Positions 1-15,899 of a stretch of DNA of 64,000 nucleotides are shown here, in pieces (positions within the stretch are counted from its first letter, which is position 1; every line of letters begins with the position of its first letter). Below the pieces are notes generated by a model that was not told where the DNA came from, did not search any database, and saw only the letters and a program-made list of their open reading frames with translations. The stretch comes from Rhizomucor pusillus (Eukaryota; Mucoromycota; Mucoromycetes; Mucorales; Lichtheimiaceae): the NCBI GenBank assembly GCA_900175165.2, contig FWWN02000685.1, forward strand, positions 115,424-179,423, written 5' to 3'. Position numbers and translations under genes: made by a program.

Positions 1-3000
1 CTGGTGCCGATCGGGCAAATGCGGCTTTAAACTCTGTAGCAATTGAGAACAAAATTAGCACAGAACCATACAGAGACTTTCCTAGATACTTACTGCGAGT
101 AGCAGCTCCGCCAAATAGAGAGGCTGGTTGTAGGCTGTTTAGGGCCTCTCCTCTCTCGGTGACAACTGGAATTCCTTCTACAGCTGAAGGAGGAGCAGGT
201 GGACAGATAGCGATGTGTGGTTCTGATATGTCCATCATGTAGCTTTCTGCTTCAACAGGCATCGAATTATCCTTGTGCAGCGCATTTCGTGCCAGAACGG
301 TGTCAAACTTGTTGTCCATTTCTGATTCTGAGGGTGCTGTGTAGGTATCTTTGAAAGATTTAACCACTATCGGGAGAATACTCGGATCGCGCTTAGCAAG
401 CAACGCAAGCTCAAGGTTGTTTAGTTGGCGGTAGAGACTCAAGTTGCTCGAGTATTTCTCCAAGTTTGCGTCAATTAGATAGTTGTCCATGAATGTCTTG
501 TGAACTTTGCACTGGACAGTACAGCAATTAAATGTCAGTAGGGGAGTGATGATTCCATGCTTTTCTGATTACCGAGATGTATGGTCGCACATGCTGGTCA
601 AAGAAGACGGGATCTTTGTATTTCAGCCACAGGTTCAGTTCGTGGCAAGGCATTTCCTGATGCTTCTCAAGCTTCTTTTCAAGCTCCATATCATGCCATG
701 TCTTGAGGAATTCAAACTTGTCGAGATCCTCAGCAACGTAACTTTCGGACAACAGCTTGCATAGATCAAACACTGTTTCAAAATTGTCTACGAGCTCCCA
801 CTCATGTCGGTTTAGATCCAGCGTCAATGTGTTTGATCCCGATGAAGAGCCCAGTTTGGCAATCGATTTGGAGCGCAGAAAAGCAGTGGAGGGGTCCGCC
901 ACAGACTGCCTCAAGTCTACTTTTCTTGAAGCAACAGCATCAGAGAGCAAAACTTGCCGGGAAACCGCCTGCGAATCATGACCAAAGACAGCCATCTGCA
1001 AGACATTGCCTTGCCCTAGATCGTTGCGATCAACTAAAATGCGACCATTCTCGTCAGGTCTCAGGCATAAGACTGGGTTGCGATGGTTCAGGAACGCTGT
1101 GCAAAATTGACGTCAGTACTGCCACATATCAGCCTATAAAAATGTGGATGTGTGCTTACCTAGATCGCTCCAGGATGCTTGATCGAAATAGTCAATCATT
1201 GAACTTGAGGACAAAGTAAAGGAATCAGGATGGAGAGCCGAGGTCAAATGAGCTCCTCTGGGGAATACATTTTTCATCGTGAAACCATGACCATCTTCAG
1301 TTTTTCGTTCTTCGGTCGAAGTCTCTGCATTTTTCTGTTTTCGATTGTATGTAAGTATATCAGTGGAGTTTAGACTTTCTGTTGCAAATATACTTACTTT
1401 AGGATATAGGAGCAAGGAAGGTTTGTTCAGTGTGCTTCCAACCCATTTCTCTTGTCGCGACCTTCCCAGAATGTAGCAGAGCTCTTCGCTTAGTTTGCGG
1501 CCGCTCAGGAAATGGCATGCAGTGACTATCGGCGATTTCAGGCTAGCCGGTGTTTTGAGGCGACTCTGCGAGAAGGAAGGCTTCAGAGTGCTTCCAGCTG
1601 AACTTGTTGGGACAAAGGAGCTCGAGCTGACGAATGCAAAGGTAGAGTTGCTGGACCAATTGGCAAGATCTATGGCAACCGTGTCCTCGGATATATCCAC
1701 TTGTTTGATATGCAGCGGTCTGTCAGTTACCACACCAGTATTCTCTGTAAAGATGATTTGACCCAGAGTCCAGTTCTTAATAGGCGCTTCTTGCGAGGCA
1801 GGTTGATTAACGATGCATTTGATTGATCTTCCGCGACCAGCAAAATCGGTTAGAACCATCAAGTATGTGCCCTCTGGCAGACCAGGTACACGGACGCATT
1901 CATTGTCGATGGTAAGTACGTCCGTAAAGTCTTTTACAACATGTCTATTTCCGGATGTAAGTTCACCAATATTACCAAGTGAAGCTCGAACCTTCCCATA
2001 TACTTACCCTTTATCGCCGATGCTAACCAGTGTGCAAGAACGATTTGGACCTTTGCCATAGGCAATAGCAAACGGCTCATTCGCAACCTGGTGTATTTTC
2101 TCCGGCAATACAGCTTGACTGTATGGTAGGAGCAGGTTCCAGACCTTGATGACTGTTCCACAGACTGCTCTCAGTTGCGAAACGTTTTCGAGTCTACCCA
2201 AGTCAATAACTCCCTTTTCATCAGTGTAAAGAGTGTTTCCAATATCGATGTCAACCATGACATGATCAAATTGCAGCTCAACTTTAGCTTTTGGAATGCT
2301 TTCACCTAGGAATTATCTAGATATTTAGTACCGCATAATTGAGAAGCAGATGATTAGACTAACCGTTCTTTCCCAAAATATGGAGTCGATAACCATTGAA
2401 ACCAGCCTCTAGGTACATACTACGGAAATCGGTTGTAAGCATGTCCACCGGAATATCCTGCTGATATACAGAGCACGTCGAATCCGCGTTTGTAGTGTAA
2501 TCCAGCGTAAAATCAAGCTTGCAAGATATCCTCTGCAGAGCTGGAGGTACATTGAATTCAATCTTGATGGGCTTGTTTCGAGTAAAGTCGACTTCTTTGA
2601 ACGTTAGCGTGCTCTTGATACCTTGTGAGTTTTCCATTGTAAGCGAGACATCAATTTCCTTGATAACATCGAGTGGGGCATCGGCTCCGTGGATAGTGAC
2701 GCGAGGAACAATAAACATATCTGCCGCTTTGTTGGGTACCAAGGATTCTGTGTGCAATGTGATATCGGCTTCCACCCTGTAACTTTCTTCAACGTTGTCA
2801 ATCTTGATCGGCTCGCAGTAACCGTCAGAAGTGGAAAGCAAGAACGCCTTGTTGGACCATTCGCCTCGTGGCAAGAATGGGAGCCAAATCTGGTGCGGCT
2901 GCAATTTTTCTGGCTGCAGATCTTTTTACGTAAGCCAAGTGCGTAAACCGTATTGCGTGCATGCTACTTACCTCGTAGAATTTGCCATTAAACCATAACT

Positions 3001-4852
3001 TGATATCTCCCTTAGCAAACGGGATATTATTTTCGTCGACTACGGTCAATGAATGACCTGCAGCGTTCACTTCATCGATGTGTCGCAGATGACCCTATCA
3101 GAGAAATGATAATTAACTATCTATAATCTTGCCAAAGTCATAGTCCACTACCAACCTTCTTGATGATTGCTCGGCAACTTTCACGGGCACCCATGATATC
3201 TACAATCCATGCTCCCCGACCCTTGAAAGGCTCCTCATCGCCTTTAAAATCAAATGTCTCGGTAAACGTTTGTAGTTGATCGACGTGGCTGTAGTCTCGT
3301 GTTGTCTCCCAACTTGGACAGAGACCGTCAAGGTTGATATCATTGACGTTGACGGAATCAAGCTCTGGGTGAAGGCGGAAGTACTGGAAGAGATCAAGCT
3401 GGAAAACTCGTACGGTGATGCTTGGAATATTCTTGACTCGCAATTGCAAGGAAACAGTATCGGAAGGCAGTAACTGCTTGTCAACATACAAAGTCGATGG
3501 CTCGAATTCCAGTTCTGTTTTCTTAAGGAGCTCATCGAATGTACACCGTTGCAATTTCTTTTGCCACTTTGTAATGTCTTGATCCAGCTTATAGGTGAGC
3601 ATTATTTCGGCCACTAAGCCTTCCAATGGTGGATCCTTGCGTTTTTCATCGTCCAGCTGGAGATTTGGATCAAGCTTCAAAGCTCCTGTTAAGAATGCTC
3701 GAACAACTTGATACTGCTCCGTAGGTTTAGGTGTAACAAGGCCGCTCATGTGGAGACCTCCAAATCTCGTAGACTCCATGTCTGTCTTGTATTTGTAATA
3801 TCTAGAACATATGGATCAGATTTGGAAAAGATGCATACGTACTTTGTAGCAAGTACTTGCTCTCGGAATAGTTCAATGTCATCAAATTGCTGTCGTGCTG
3901 CCTTTATCCTGAGCTTGTAGAACAGTAGGAGACCCTTGATAGGATTAAAGATTGGGGAGGACATTGACTTGATGAACTCCCAGGCAGTGCTAACATATTC
4001 CTCGAGGATGCCTTGAGAGTCATCCCATGAACCGGTCTTGGTAGCTTGATGTAAGAAGCGATGTGGCTGGAGCTTACAAAGATAAGCTTCCATAAACTCC
4101 TTCTTTTCATTAAGGCTTGGATCGCTGCTGCGTAATTTATCCAATTGTTCCAAGGTCAGATGGGACAAGTTTGTGCTTTCGTTAAGGTAGCCAGACAGTG
4201 CTTGTGTCACAAACTCTGTGTAACTTGACGCCACAGGATACCGCGTTAGGAGCCAAGCAAGATTACGTCTCTCTTCTGCGCTAAGTTCGTCAAGATTCAT
4301 CTTTGCAAGTTCTGGAAGTGCGGCTAACACTTTCATTCTAGTGTATTCATTGGGCGACTTTAAGACGTTCTTGAGAAGGCGCTGAGGTTCAAGAAAGGAT
4401 TGGTCAAGGGATGACCTTTTTGCACTGTTAAATCGGTGCTGTGTTGGTGTCGGTGTGCTGTCTGGAGAGTGGGATTGCTGCTGTTGCTGCTGTAGCTGCG
4501 CCAGTTCTTGAATGCCAAGCTTGCGGCGTAGGAACTCGGACGCATCGTCAGCATTGATCGGGTATATCAGAATGTTGAAACGTATTTCGAGTTCTTCTGT
4601 ATCCTTGTCCTTGTATTTTGCAAGAAAATCGCGCATCTCTTGCATAAGCTCGGACTCACGCGCAGTTGGTTCCCGCAGTCGACTGCAGTCCTCAACAAGC
4701 GACATTTCACTGTGAAGCTTTTGGAGTAATATCAGCCCAGTGTAATAAATCCAATCATCTGAACCTTGCACAGCGAGTTGTTTGACTAATAATTCGCGTT
4801 CCTCGACTGTTTCTGCAAACGCAAATGCTTCCTTCAATTTTGACACGGTCAT
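1..4852 (-). CDS. Giant conserved intracellular protein with macroglobulin-like repeats, 5' part (runs off left edge)
   Basis: The start is the ATG at 4852. At least ten exons can be followed to base 1 and the gene continues outside the window. Intron 1 (3802-3842, 41 nt) keeps frame; further donors are clear near 3160, 2972, 2363, 2008, 1402, 1160 and 92. The first 336 residues are helical with a glutamine run near residue 120. After them come beta-rich segments ending in motifs such as GRGAWIVDIMG, GHSLTVVDENN and KLWFNGKFYE, which recall the MG repeats of alpha-2-macroglobulin-like proteins. Later the protein has an ELNLWLKYKD / FFDQHVRPYI region that I recall from very large uncharacterised proteins of plants, slime moulds and some fungi. 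There is no signal peptide, so it should be cytosolic, unlike classical macroglobulins. Function is unknown; the MG resemblance is inference from motif shape. Confidence 0.75.
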
Positions 4853-5467
4853 GGTTGCAGACAAGAAAGAGATGCAGAAAAAATAAAGAGCGCCATTTAC
4901 GCCGCATTTGATCGCTTTAAAGGGTCTGCATACGCCTGTGCAACGTAAACCCAAATATGAAACGCTGTCCGAAAAGTTTGTATATACAATCGGTTCTTGC
5001 GGGTAAAAGGGAAACAACACGTGTGTATCGCTGGTCAGTGCTGTGATCACTACACAATCAATGTAAACAAGACCTGCTGTCGTGATAGTTTTATTAAAAA
5101 TAATAGTTAGTTGTGCTGTACTTGCTTTACACTCAATATACTTCTGGACTCATATTGTTCATAACTCAATCCTTAGCACCGGAAATCTGGCGGAACTTTT
5201 GATCTAATTGTGGAATCATTCCGAAAGCTAAAGCGGTTGACGTACGGGGTTTGTTCTGCAGCAACACAAAACTCTTGATTCTGCAGCGTCGGGAGGGATT
5301 AAGGCGTGAGAATTATATTTAGCTGCTAAAACTCCGTGTCAATAAAAAAACACGTGAGTATCTGCTCTTCCTGGTCGTATTGCTCATATCAATAACAACA
5401 ATCATGACAATGCAAATGTTTATATAGAATTCGAGTTAGTTAACTACAGATGCGGCGGAAAGGAAGA
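4853..5467. other. Intergenic, 615 bp
   Basis: This stretch lies upstream of the giant-protein gene and downstream of the SMC5 stop, both on the minus strand. It is AT-rich with no supported ORF or RNA gene. It should hold the promoter of the former and the 3' end of the latter. Confidence 0.6.
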
Positions 5468-9983
<4,516 letters not shown>

Positions 9984-10434
9984 ACCGCTGGCTTAAAAAG
10001 GACAATGTCGCGGCAGGACGCGGAGCAGCGCGTCAACAAAATGCTGTGCTCCTGACTTTGTTCCTGCCGCCGAACCCGGCTATTACGAATTTAGTGCCTT
10101 CCCTTTTTATTGTCCCTATGGCTAGAAGCGCAATATAATGCTCGAAGCGCTCGATGCTTGACGATACTAACTATTCATGTTATTTACTTGGCATCATTGG
10201 ATGGCAAAAAAGGTACATCGCCATGGAAACACCAGGCAAAAGATTCAAGCTTTCGGTATGATGGATAAGGTTTTGAGTATGAATATGCAAATTCAGAGCT
10301 TTTGGGATATCCCACAAAGAAAGTAAATGATTACTAACCTGGACGATGTATAAAGTCGGCTATCAAAATAAGCCTATGCTCAAGGAATTCGACGTTTGTG
10401 GAATATTTTCAGTGAATTCGAGGCGTTGTGCTAC
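9984..10434. other. SMC5 upstream region
   Basis: This 450-bp stretch runs from the SMC5 start to the repeat at 10435. The part nearest SMC5 is GC-rich (about 9990-10085) and presumably carries its promoter. No ORF or RNA gene is supported. Confidence 0.45.
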
Positions 10435-10545
10435 TCGATTGGCCTTCATAAACCTCCATTCTCCGGCGGTCTTGCATCCGCTTCGCTTCTACAAGCACAG
10501 CGCCGTCGAATCCCCGGTTTATTCAGACCTGCGCTCGCATGAAGC
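10435..10545. repeat. Dispersed repeat, copy 1 (about 110 bp)
   Basis: This stretch aligns by eye with 18113-18222 in the same orientation, with a few substitutions and small indels. Shared blocks include TAAACCTCCATTCTCCGGCGG and GCATCCGCTTCGCTTCT. It lies about 130 bp beyond the 3' end of the decayed Helitron-type helicase. It contains a TCGAATCC string that resembles a Pol III B box core, but there is no good A box. It may be an element terminus or a short independent repeat; the sequence alone does not decide. Confidence 0.7.
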
Positions 10546-10572
10546 ATTGGTGAGAGATATAAAATAGATGCC

Positions 10573-10592
10573 TTCTTTCTTTCTTTCTTTCT
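10573..10592. repeat. TTTC microsatellite
   Basis: A short run of CTTT/TTTC units lies between the dispersed repeat and the helicase fossil. Confidence 0.8.
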
Positions 10593-10673
10593 TGAAAGGG
10601 AGCTCTGCCACTTCCAGAGCCCAGCTCCTGCAGAGGGTTGCCCGTTCAATCAACACATGGAATAAGCATCAAT

Positions 10674-12345
10674 TTAGTTCAGAATTTCTTTATAAACTAT
10701 ATTGCGGGCGGTGCTTGCCATGAGGACATTGTGCGGAAATGCAACAGTCTCGCGAAAAGCGAGCTCGGCATCATATTGAGAGGCATTTGGAGAAAATGGT
10801 GGGAAGAAAATGGTGATATTCTCGGATGAAGTCGCTCTAGAAAGCGCTACATATAGCTGTCCGTGCGAAAATACCGATGTAGGCAAATGAATGGTAACTC
10901 TGTCAAGTGTCTGACCTTGACTGTTGTTGATGGTCATAGCGAAAAACACTCTGACAGGAAACCGATGTCTGGAGAATCGGCATGGAAGCTCTTCAGACTC
11001 GGAGGAATATATGGTTATCCGTGGTATATATACAATACGACCTAATCATTAAGACATATGTCCATGAGATTACTTATTAGGATATTTGAAAGATATTTAA
11101 ATTCATAGTTTACCTGCATGATGGCCTGTGATGATCTCGGCTTCTATAAGATTTGTAGTGAAACCGCGGCATAATAGTCTCATGTCGTTGCATAGGCCTT
11201 CCTCCGGCGAAAGATTCACGATGAGCATAATAGGCAAGCCGGTCTTCAGATAAAGTCGATGCGGGGGCATGTTTGACGGTTTCAAGGAGTTGAAATACTC
11301 GACAGGGTATGTCTCAGCATCGCCCTTCTTCTGATATTATTTCATCAGTAGAAAGACATGTATGTGTTTCGCCGGGAAACAGCACAGCTCCTCTTCCGTT
11401 GATTTCGTCTACCGTCTTGTTCAAGTGCAGAGAATTGCTGATTTACCGATGGCATCCCGGAAACTTAGGAAACTATGTTGATCAGTCGGTCCGGATATTG
11501 AAGGAAAGGCTGTATGGATGATGCCGTCTAAAGCATTTGCTACGCGACACCATTGCTTAGGAAATTGAATCCAATCGGTTTTACCTTGAACCGGAGGCTC
11601 ACCTCCATTTCCAATTCGTAGGAGATATTCAGCGAAGAACTGAGCATTAGCTGCAGTTGTATTCTGATTATCATTCTGAAGCTGTCGAACGCGCATGTTT
11701 ACAGTGAGAGACATTCTAAAGGTGTGCTGCCAGAGAGGTGACGACTTTAGAGATGCCCGGATGACTGCGCTCTTGTTTCCATGCTTATGGCCGGTGGGGT
11801 CTGCCGGAAGTTGCCCCCGAATAGGACAACTTTGCCTCCAAAGGGAACACTTTCTAAGTTTTCGTCGACAGTGCCCATTATGTCGCATAGAAGTCTGTCT
11901 ACAGCTTCAATCGCATATCTACTTGCCATACTTACTTCGTCCCAAGTTATCAATTTGGCAGCCTTCAATAATTGCGCTTCATACGACTGTATAGGCATTC
12001 TACATCTTAACGTACTGTTCAAGCCTTCCACGGGGATTTTAAACCGCGAATATGCAGTCTTGCCACCTTTTAAAAGCAATGCTGCTATTCCAAAAGATGC
12101 TACGGCAACAGCAAGGTGTCGCTGACACCGTACATACGTTAAAAGTATATTATATAGGAAAGATTTGCCTGTCCCTCCGGGTCCATCCACAAAGAATAAA
12201 CGACTTGCCTGGTCATCATGGTTGGAGTTATAAATTGCAGCAATAACAGCATCAAAAGCTACGCGCCGGTCGACGTTCAGACTGGAAATCATATCCAGTA
12301 AAAATGCTTGCATGTCAGCAGAATCATATTTGTCGAGGTCTCGTC
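10674..12345 (-). pseudogene. Decayed Helitron-type PIF1-like helicase
   Basis: Read on the minus strand, the conserved helicase order is present: DSADMQAFLLDMI, then Walker A GPGGTGKSFLYN (near 12185), ITWDEVSMA (Walker B, near 11940), FGGNFRQTPP, SLKSSPLW, PHRLYLKTGLPIML, TINNSQGQTL and FSHGQLYVALSRA. The last motifs are the C-terminal signature of Helitron RepHel helicases. At least three single-base frame changes (near 11780, 11410 and 11310) break the reading frame. An in-frame stop lies just upstream of the first conserved block, and no Rep/HUH domain is found, so the copy is 5'-truncated and dead. A stretch at 11037-11108 has GT...AG ends and looks like a true intron. It sits in the divergent space between SMC5 and GRX5. 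Confidence 0.8.
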
Positions 12346-12480
12346 AAATAGCAACAGAAAATGCAAGGTTTCATTTTTTGATATCTTACAGAGTAATTTC
12401 AAAGCGAGAAAATTTCTTTTGAGCTGCTCAAACCCGCACATATTTTCTTTCTTTTCCTTTCTTGCTGACATTCTATACCA

Positions 12481-13122
12481 ATGAACTTTTTCAGAGCAGC
12501 GACCCGTTCAGTAAGTAGAGTTGGCAAACTAGACGCTTTGGATCTGTCCCAGAATCTTACAGATTCGCATTACAGTCGACCCTTGTCCGTCCCGCACTTC
12601 AGACTCGTGTACAGGGCCCAATGTGGGCTCGCTTCATTTCCGACGCTTTGCGCAAGCAGTTGGACAAGGTAGAAGCAAATGAGAGATTACTAAGCAACAT
12701 GTTTACTGATCGCGGGCTTAATTCAGGACGTGAAATCAAAGGACATTGTCATGTTCATGAAGGGCACCCCTGAAATGCCAATGGTGAGTGGCAAATCACG
12801 AAATGTTCTCGGCATGACAGAACAGCACTGACGTTATTTGACGGTTCAGTGTGGTTTCAGCCGCGCAGCTGTGCAAATTATGCAGGTGCAAGGCGTTGAT
12901 TTCGACAAGGTCAAGACCTTCAACGTCCTCGAAGACGAGGAACTTCGACAGGGTATCAAGGAATACTCTGAATGGCCAACCATTCCTCAAGTATACATCA
13001 AGGGAGAATTCATTGGTGGTTGCGATATTTTGTTAAACATGCACCAGTCTGGTGATCTCGAGGATTTGCTTGTCAAGGAAGGCATCATCCCCGAGGAAGT
13101 TCCTGCCGACAATGAAAAATAA
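12481..13122 (+). CDS. GRX5: Monothiol glutaredoxin, mitochondrial (Grx5 type)
   Basis: CGFS-class monothiol glutaredoxin, which binds and transfers [2Fe-2S] clusters with glutathione in mitochondrial iron-sulfur assembly. Splicing is join(12481..12510, 12576..12668, 12727..12783, 12850..13122), all in frame, giving 150 aa. The basic, hydroxylated N-terminus ([10 protein letters not shown]...) looks like a mitochondrial presequence. The active-site CGFS opens exon 4, directly after the intron. Also present are KGTPEMP before it, the cis-proline region [11 protein letters not shown] and the glutathione-contact motif GGCDIL. The first coding exon is only 30 nt. The stop is 76 bp from the stop of the convergent eIF3d gene, so the 3' UTRs probably overlap. 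Confidence 0.95.
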
Positions 13123-13198
13123 ACGGAACCGACGAAAAATTGTAGATAATTTTTGTAGATGCATTACAACACAGTGATCAGAATTTTTCTGTTCCTTT

Positions 13199-15331
13199 TT
13201 ATTTCTCTTCTGCTGGTGCTTCTCCCTCTTTCTCGTCTTGCTTTTCGCCATCTTGCTGCTCTTCTTCGGCTTCACCCTCCTCTTCATCCTCTTCTGCTTC
13301 CAGATCTTCATCGCTGGATACTGCATAGATGCGGAGGATCGGTCGGTTAGGATCCTTAAGCAAGACATACTGACCCTCAGGCAATTGCAGGCACATGTCG
13401 GCGACAGCCTTGACAATACCCCATCCATTGTTGAGGTTGAGGTTCATCTGGGTAGCAAAGTCGCGAGGCTTGTAGGCTTGAGTACCAAGAATAACGTGGC
13501 GGTTGTTGTTCTTAGGATCCATACGAGCAACGTAGCTATAAAAGATGACAATTAGCATCTATTTTGTTTCACAAAAAGAATATATTCAGATACTCACCCC
13601 AACTTGAGTTGCTCGGCACCAGCGAGCAATGCCTGGACAGCCCATCGTGCAAGCTTAGCAGCATTGTTCTTCATTTCAGAAGCAACAACAGCACCGCGTT
13701 GAGAGTCCAAGCTCTTCTTCCATGGGAGAGAACCTCCAGCTCCTTGTGCGTTGGGATCGAATTCATTGAGGGCACGGACAGTCATCAAAGTAGGTTTCTG
13801 CGAGCCAAGCTTGACAGCAGCATCCACTTCAGTTCGGACAATAAGGAAAGTCTTGTCTTCCTCGTTCTCTGCATCGGCGTTGGAAAGATCGAACTGTCGG
13901 TAACGGTAACCGCAGGATGCCAACTCGTCAGCAGTGTCTTCTGTGGCAAAGGGGTTGGGTTTCTCGAAATCATACGAGGCTTTAGGATCGATGACTTGGC
14001 GAGCGAATTGCTGGTTGATGTAGGTAGCTTCGTGGCTAAGCGCAGACAAAGAGTTGATCGAGTCCTTATCGGTCTCTGCTGGTGGATCAGCAGCATTTTC
14101 GTTGACGGTAACATAGTCTACGATATAAACCCGTAAGCAATCTTGAACATTGATCTAATCATCACTGTTTAAATTACCAAATGCGCTTCCAGGTCGCTTA
14201 TCCAGGATCACTTTATCGCCAATCTTCTTGACAACGATATCCCAGGGGTACACAGTTCTTGTTGAGCACATGAGCAAGGAAAGCACAGAATCGGTAGCGA
14301 AAACGGTGGCCTTGCCATCTTCCATGAACTGATTGCTGCGTCAGGTATCTTCTACCAACAATGGACACAAATGCGTTGTATTACCTTTTGAATAATAGGA
14401 TCCTCGGAGGTAGTAGTATCGTATTTGATCTTTTCAATGTGCTGGAGCATCTTTTCGTTCTTGGTGTTAACACGGTCGAATGCCTTGTTGTAGTAGTTGA
14501 CGGAACCAAATGTGGCGCTGACATAAATCATTAGTATGAGTATGCCTCAGTTGCAATATTTCTTGCAATACTTACACATCGGTTGCTTCGGGAATACGGT
14601 AAGTAAGCTTTCCCAGTTTGCTAAATTCGATTTCATCCAAAATCTTCCAGTTGGGGCCAATGTTGATGGAGGCGTTGCGAACACGTTGAGTCTACACTGG
14701 CCTTAGTTTTCCTTCTTGTTCTTCAAATTATGGAATGCATAAAGAATCGTACCTTATCGTAACCACCGTAACCGTACTTTCGTCGATTTTGTTGCTGTCT
14801 GTTGCCGGCGACACCGGTGCGCTGGTTCACAGTACGGAAGCCACCGACGTTGCCAACTTGCTTGCCCTGAGGTCTGTTGCGCTGACCGCCAGCAGCCTTG
14901 AGAGCCATCTTCTTAGCAGCAGCTGAGCGGTTATCAACAACGGAGAAGGAAGACTCGTCCTCGGTGTGGGTGTATGCAAAGGTGGATGCAAATGCGGCTC
15001 CATATGCTTGTTGCTCTGTTGACGCGTCCAACCAAAAGTGAGATTTCCATACAGTATCGTCACTGGATATACAACCGCTCTTATACTAACCTCTGTTGTA
15101 GCGGTTGAATCCAGTACGGCCCTGGCGAGTACCAACGACTTCGCGGTTATCCTGCTTTTGGGCATCAGGGTTGGTCCAGTCAGCAACTCGGCCGAGCTTA
15201 TCGCCTTTGCTGTATGGCGCATAAGGTATATCACGGAATTGAGTTGGGATCACGTTGGCAGTGGGCCCCCAACCGCCCTGTTGATCGTAGATCTTTGGAA
15301 GTTGGAATCTCGGTTTCGAGGAATCAGTCAT
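13199..15331 (-). CDS. EIF3D: Translation initiation factor eIF3 subunit D
   Basis: Subunit d of eIF3, a cytoplasmic initiation factor whose d subunit contacts mRNA and can bind the cap. The exons, read on the minus strand, are 15331-15091, 15015-14753, 14691-14576, 14517-14385, 14328-14178, 14117-13598 and 13535-13199. They join in frame to 586 aa, the usual length. The N-terminus has GWGPTANVIPTQFRDIPY and DKLGRVADWT, both typical of eIF3d. Next is a basic RNA-binding stretch (GGYDKTQRVRN region), followed by WKILDEIEFSKLGKL and MEDGKATVFATDSVLS. The C-terminus is an E/K-rich acidic tail. Fission yeast and metazoans have this subunit while budding yeast lacks it, consistent with an early-diverging fungus. 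Confidence 0.95.
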
Positions 15332-15899
15332 GATAGCAAGCTCTCAAAGACAAAATTTTCCTCCAGGCTCAACTTTTTGGGAGGTCTGATCACCAACTCA
15401 GACAGAGCCAATTATGCTCTGGCTATGCTTCGTTGACAAGAAATTGGATAAAAATCGCTTAATGCTATGAACCAGGTATCGAATCAACATTTGAGATGAT
15501 ATATTTCCTTTCATATTTGTATAGTCAAGTAATTCAACGTTTTAGGTGCTAAGCAGCCACAAGACAGTGGCAGGGCAGCTTGTGAAGAAAAGGCACCGAA
15601 AACTCTTGACTAAATTTGCAGAGTTGAAGGAGTAAATCCCTGGCAATGCATCAAACCACTAAACATTGGAGAGACTCCAAGTAATCAGAGGAAATTACAA
15701 GCATAAAGGACTTTCAGCTGGGCGCAGAGTGAAAATTCGCGTGATTTTGGATTAGCAGTGATGGGGCTGTCCACCGCAGATATCTGTACCGATGTAGCAC
15801 AGAATTCGCATTTCACTTTTACTGTTCTCTAGGTTACATGGCGTCAAGTGCAGGACTGCACTATGACTGACACTGCATATTTCCTGTTGAAGAATGTAT
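15332..15899. other. eIF3d upstream region
   Basis: This stretch should carry the eIF3d promoter and 5' UTR. No ORF, repeat or RNA gene could be supported in it. Confidence 0.5.

Noticed and set aside
10490..10515. tRNA-like B box (TCGAATCC) in the 110-bp repeats
   Set aside because: No matching A box at the right spacing and no cloverleaf could be folded by eye; not called as a tRNA or SINE.
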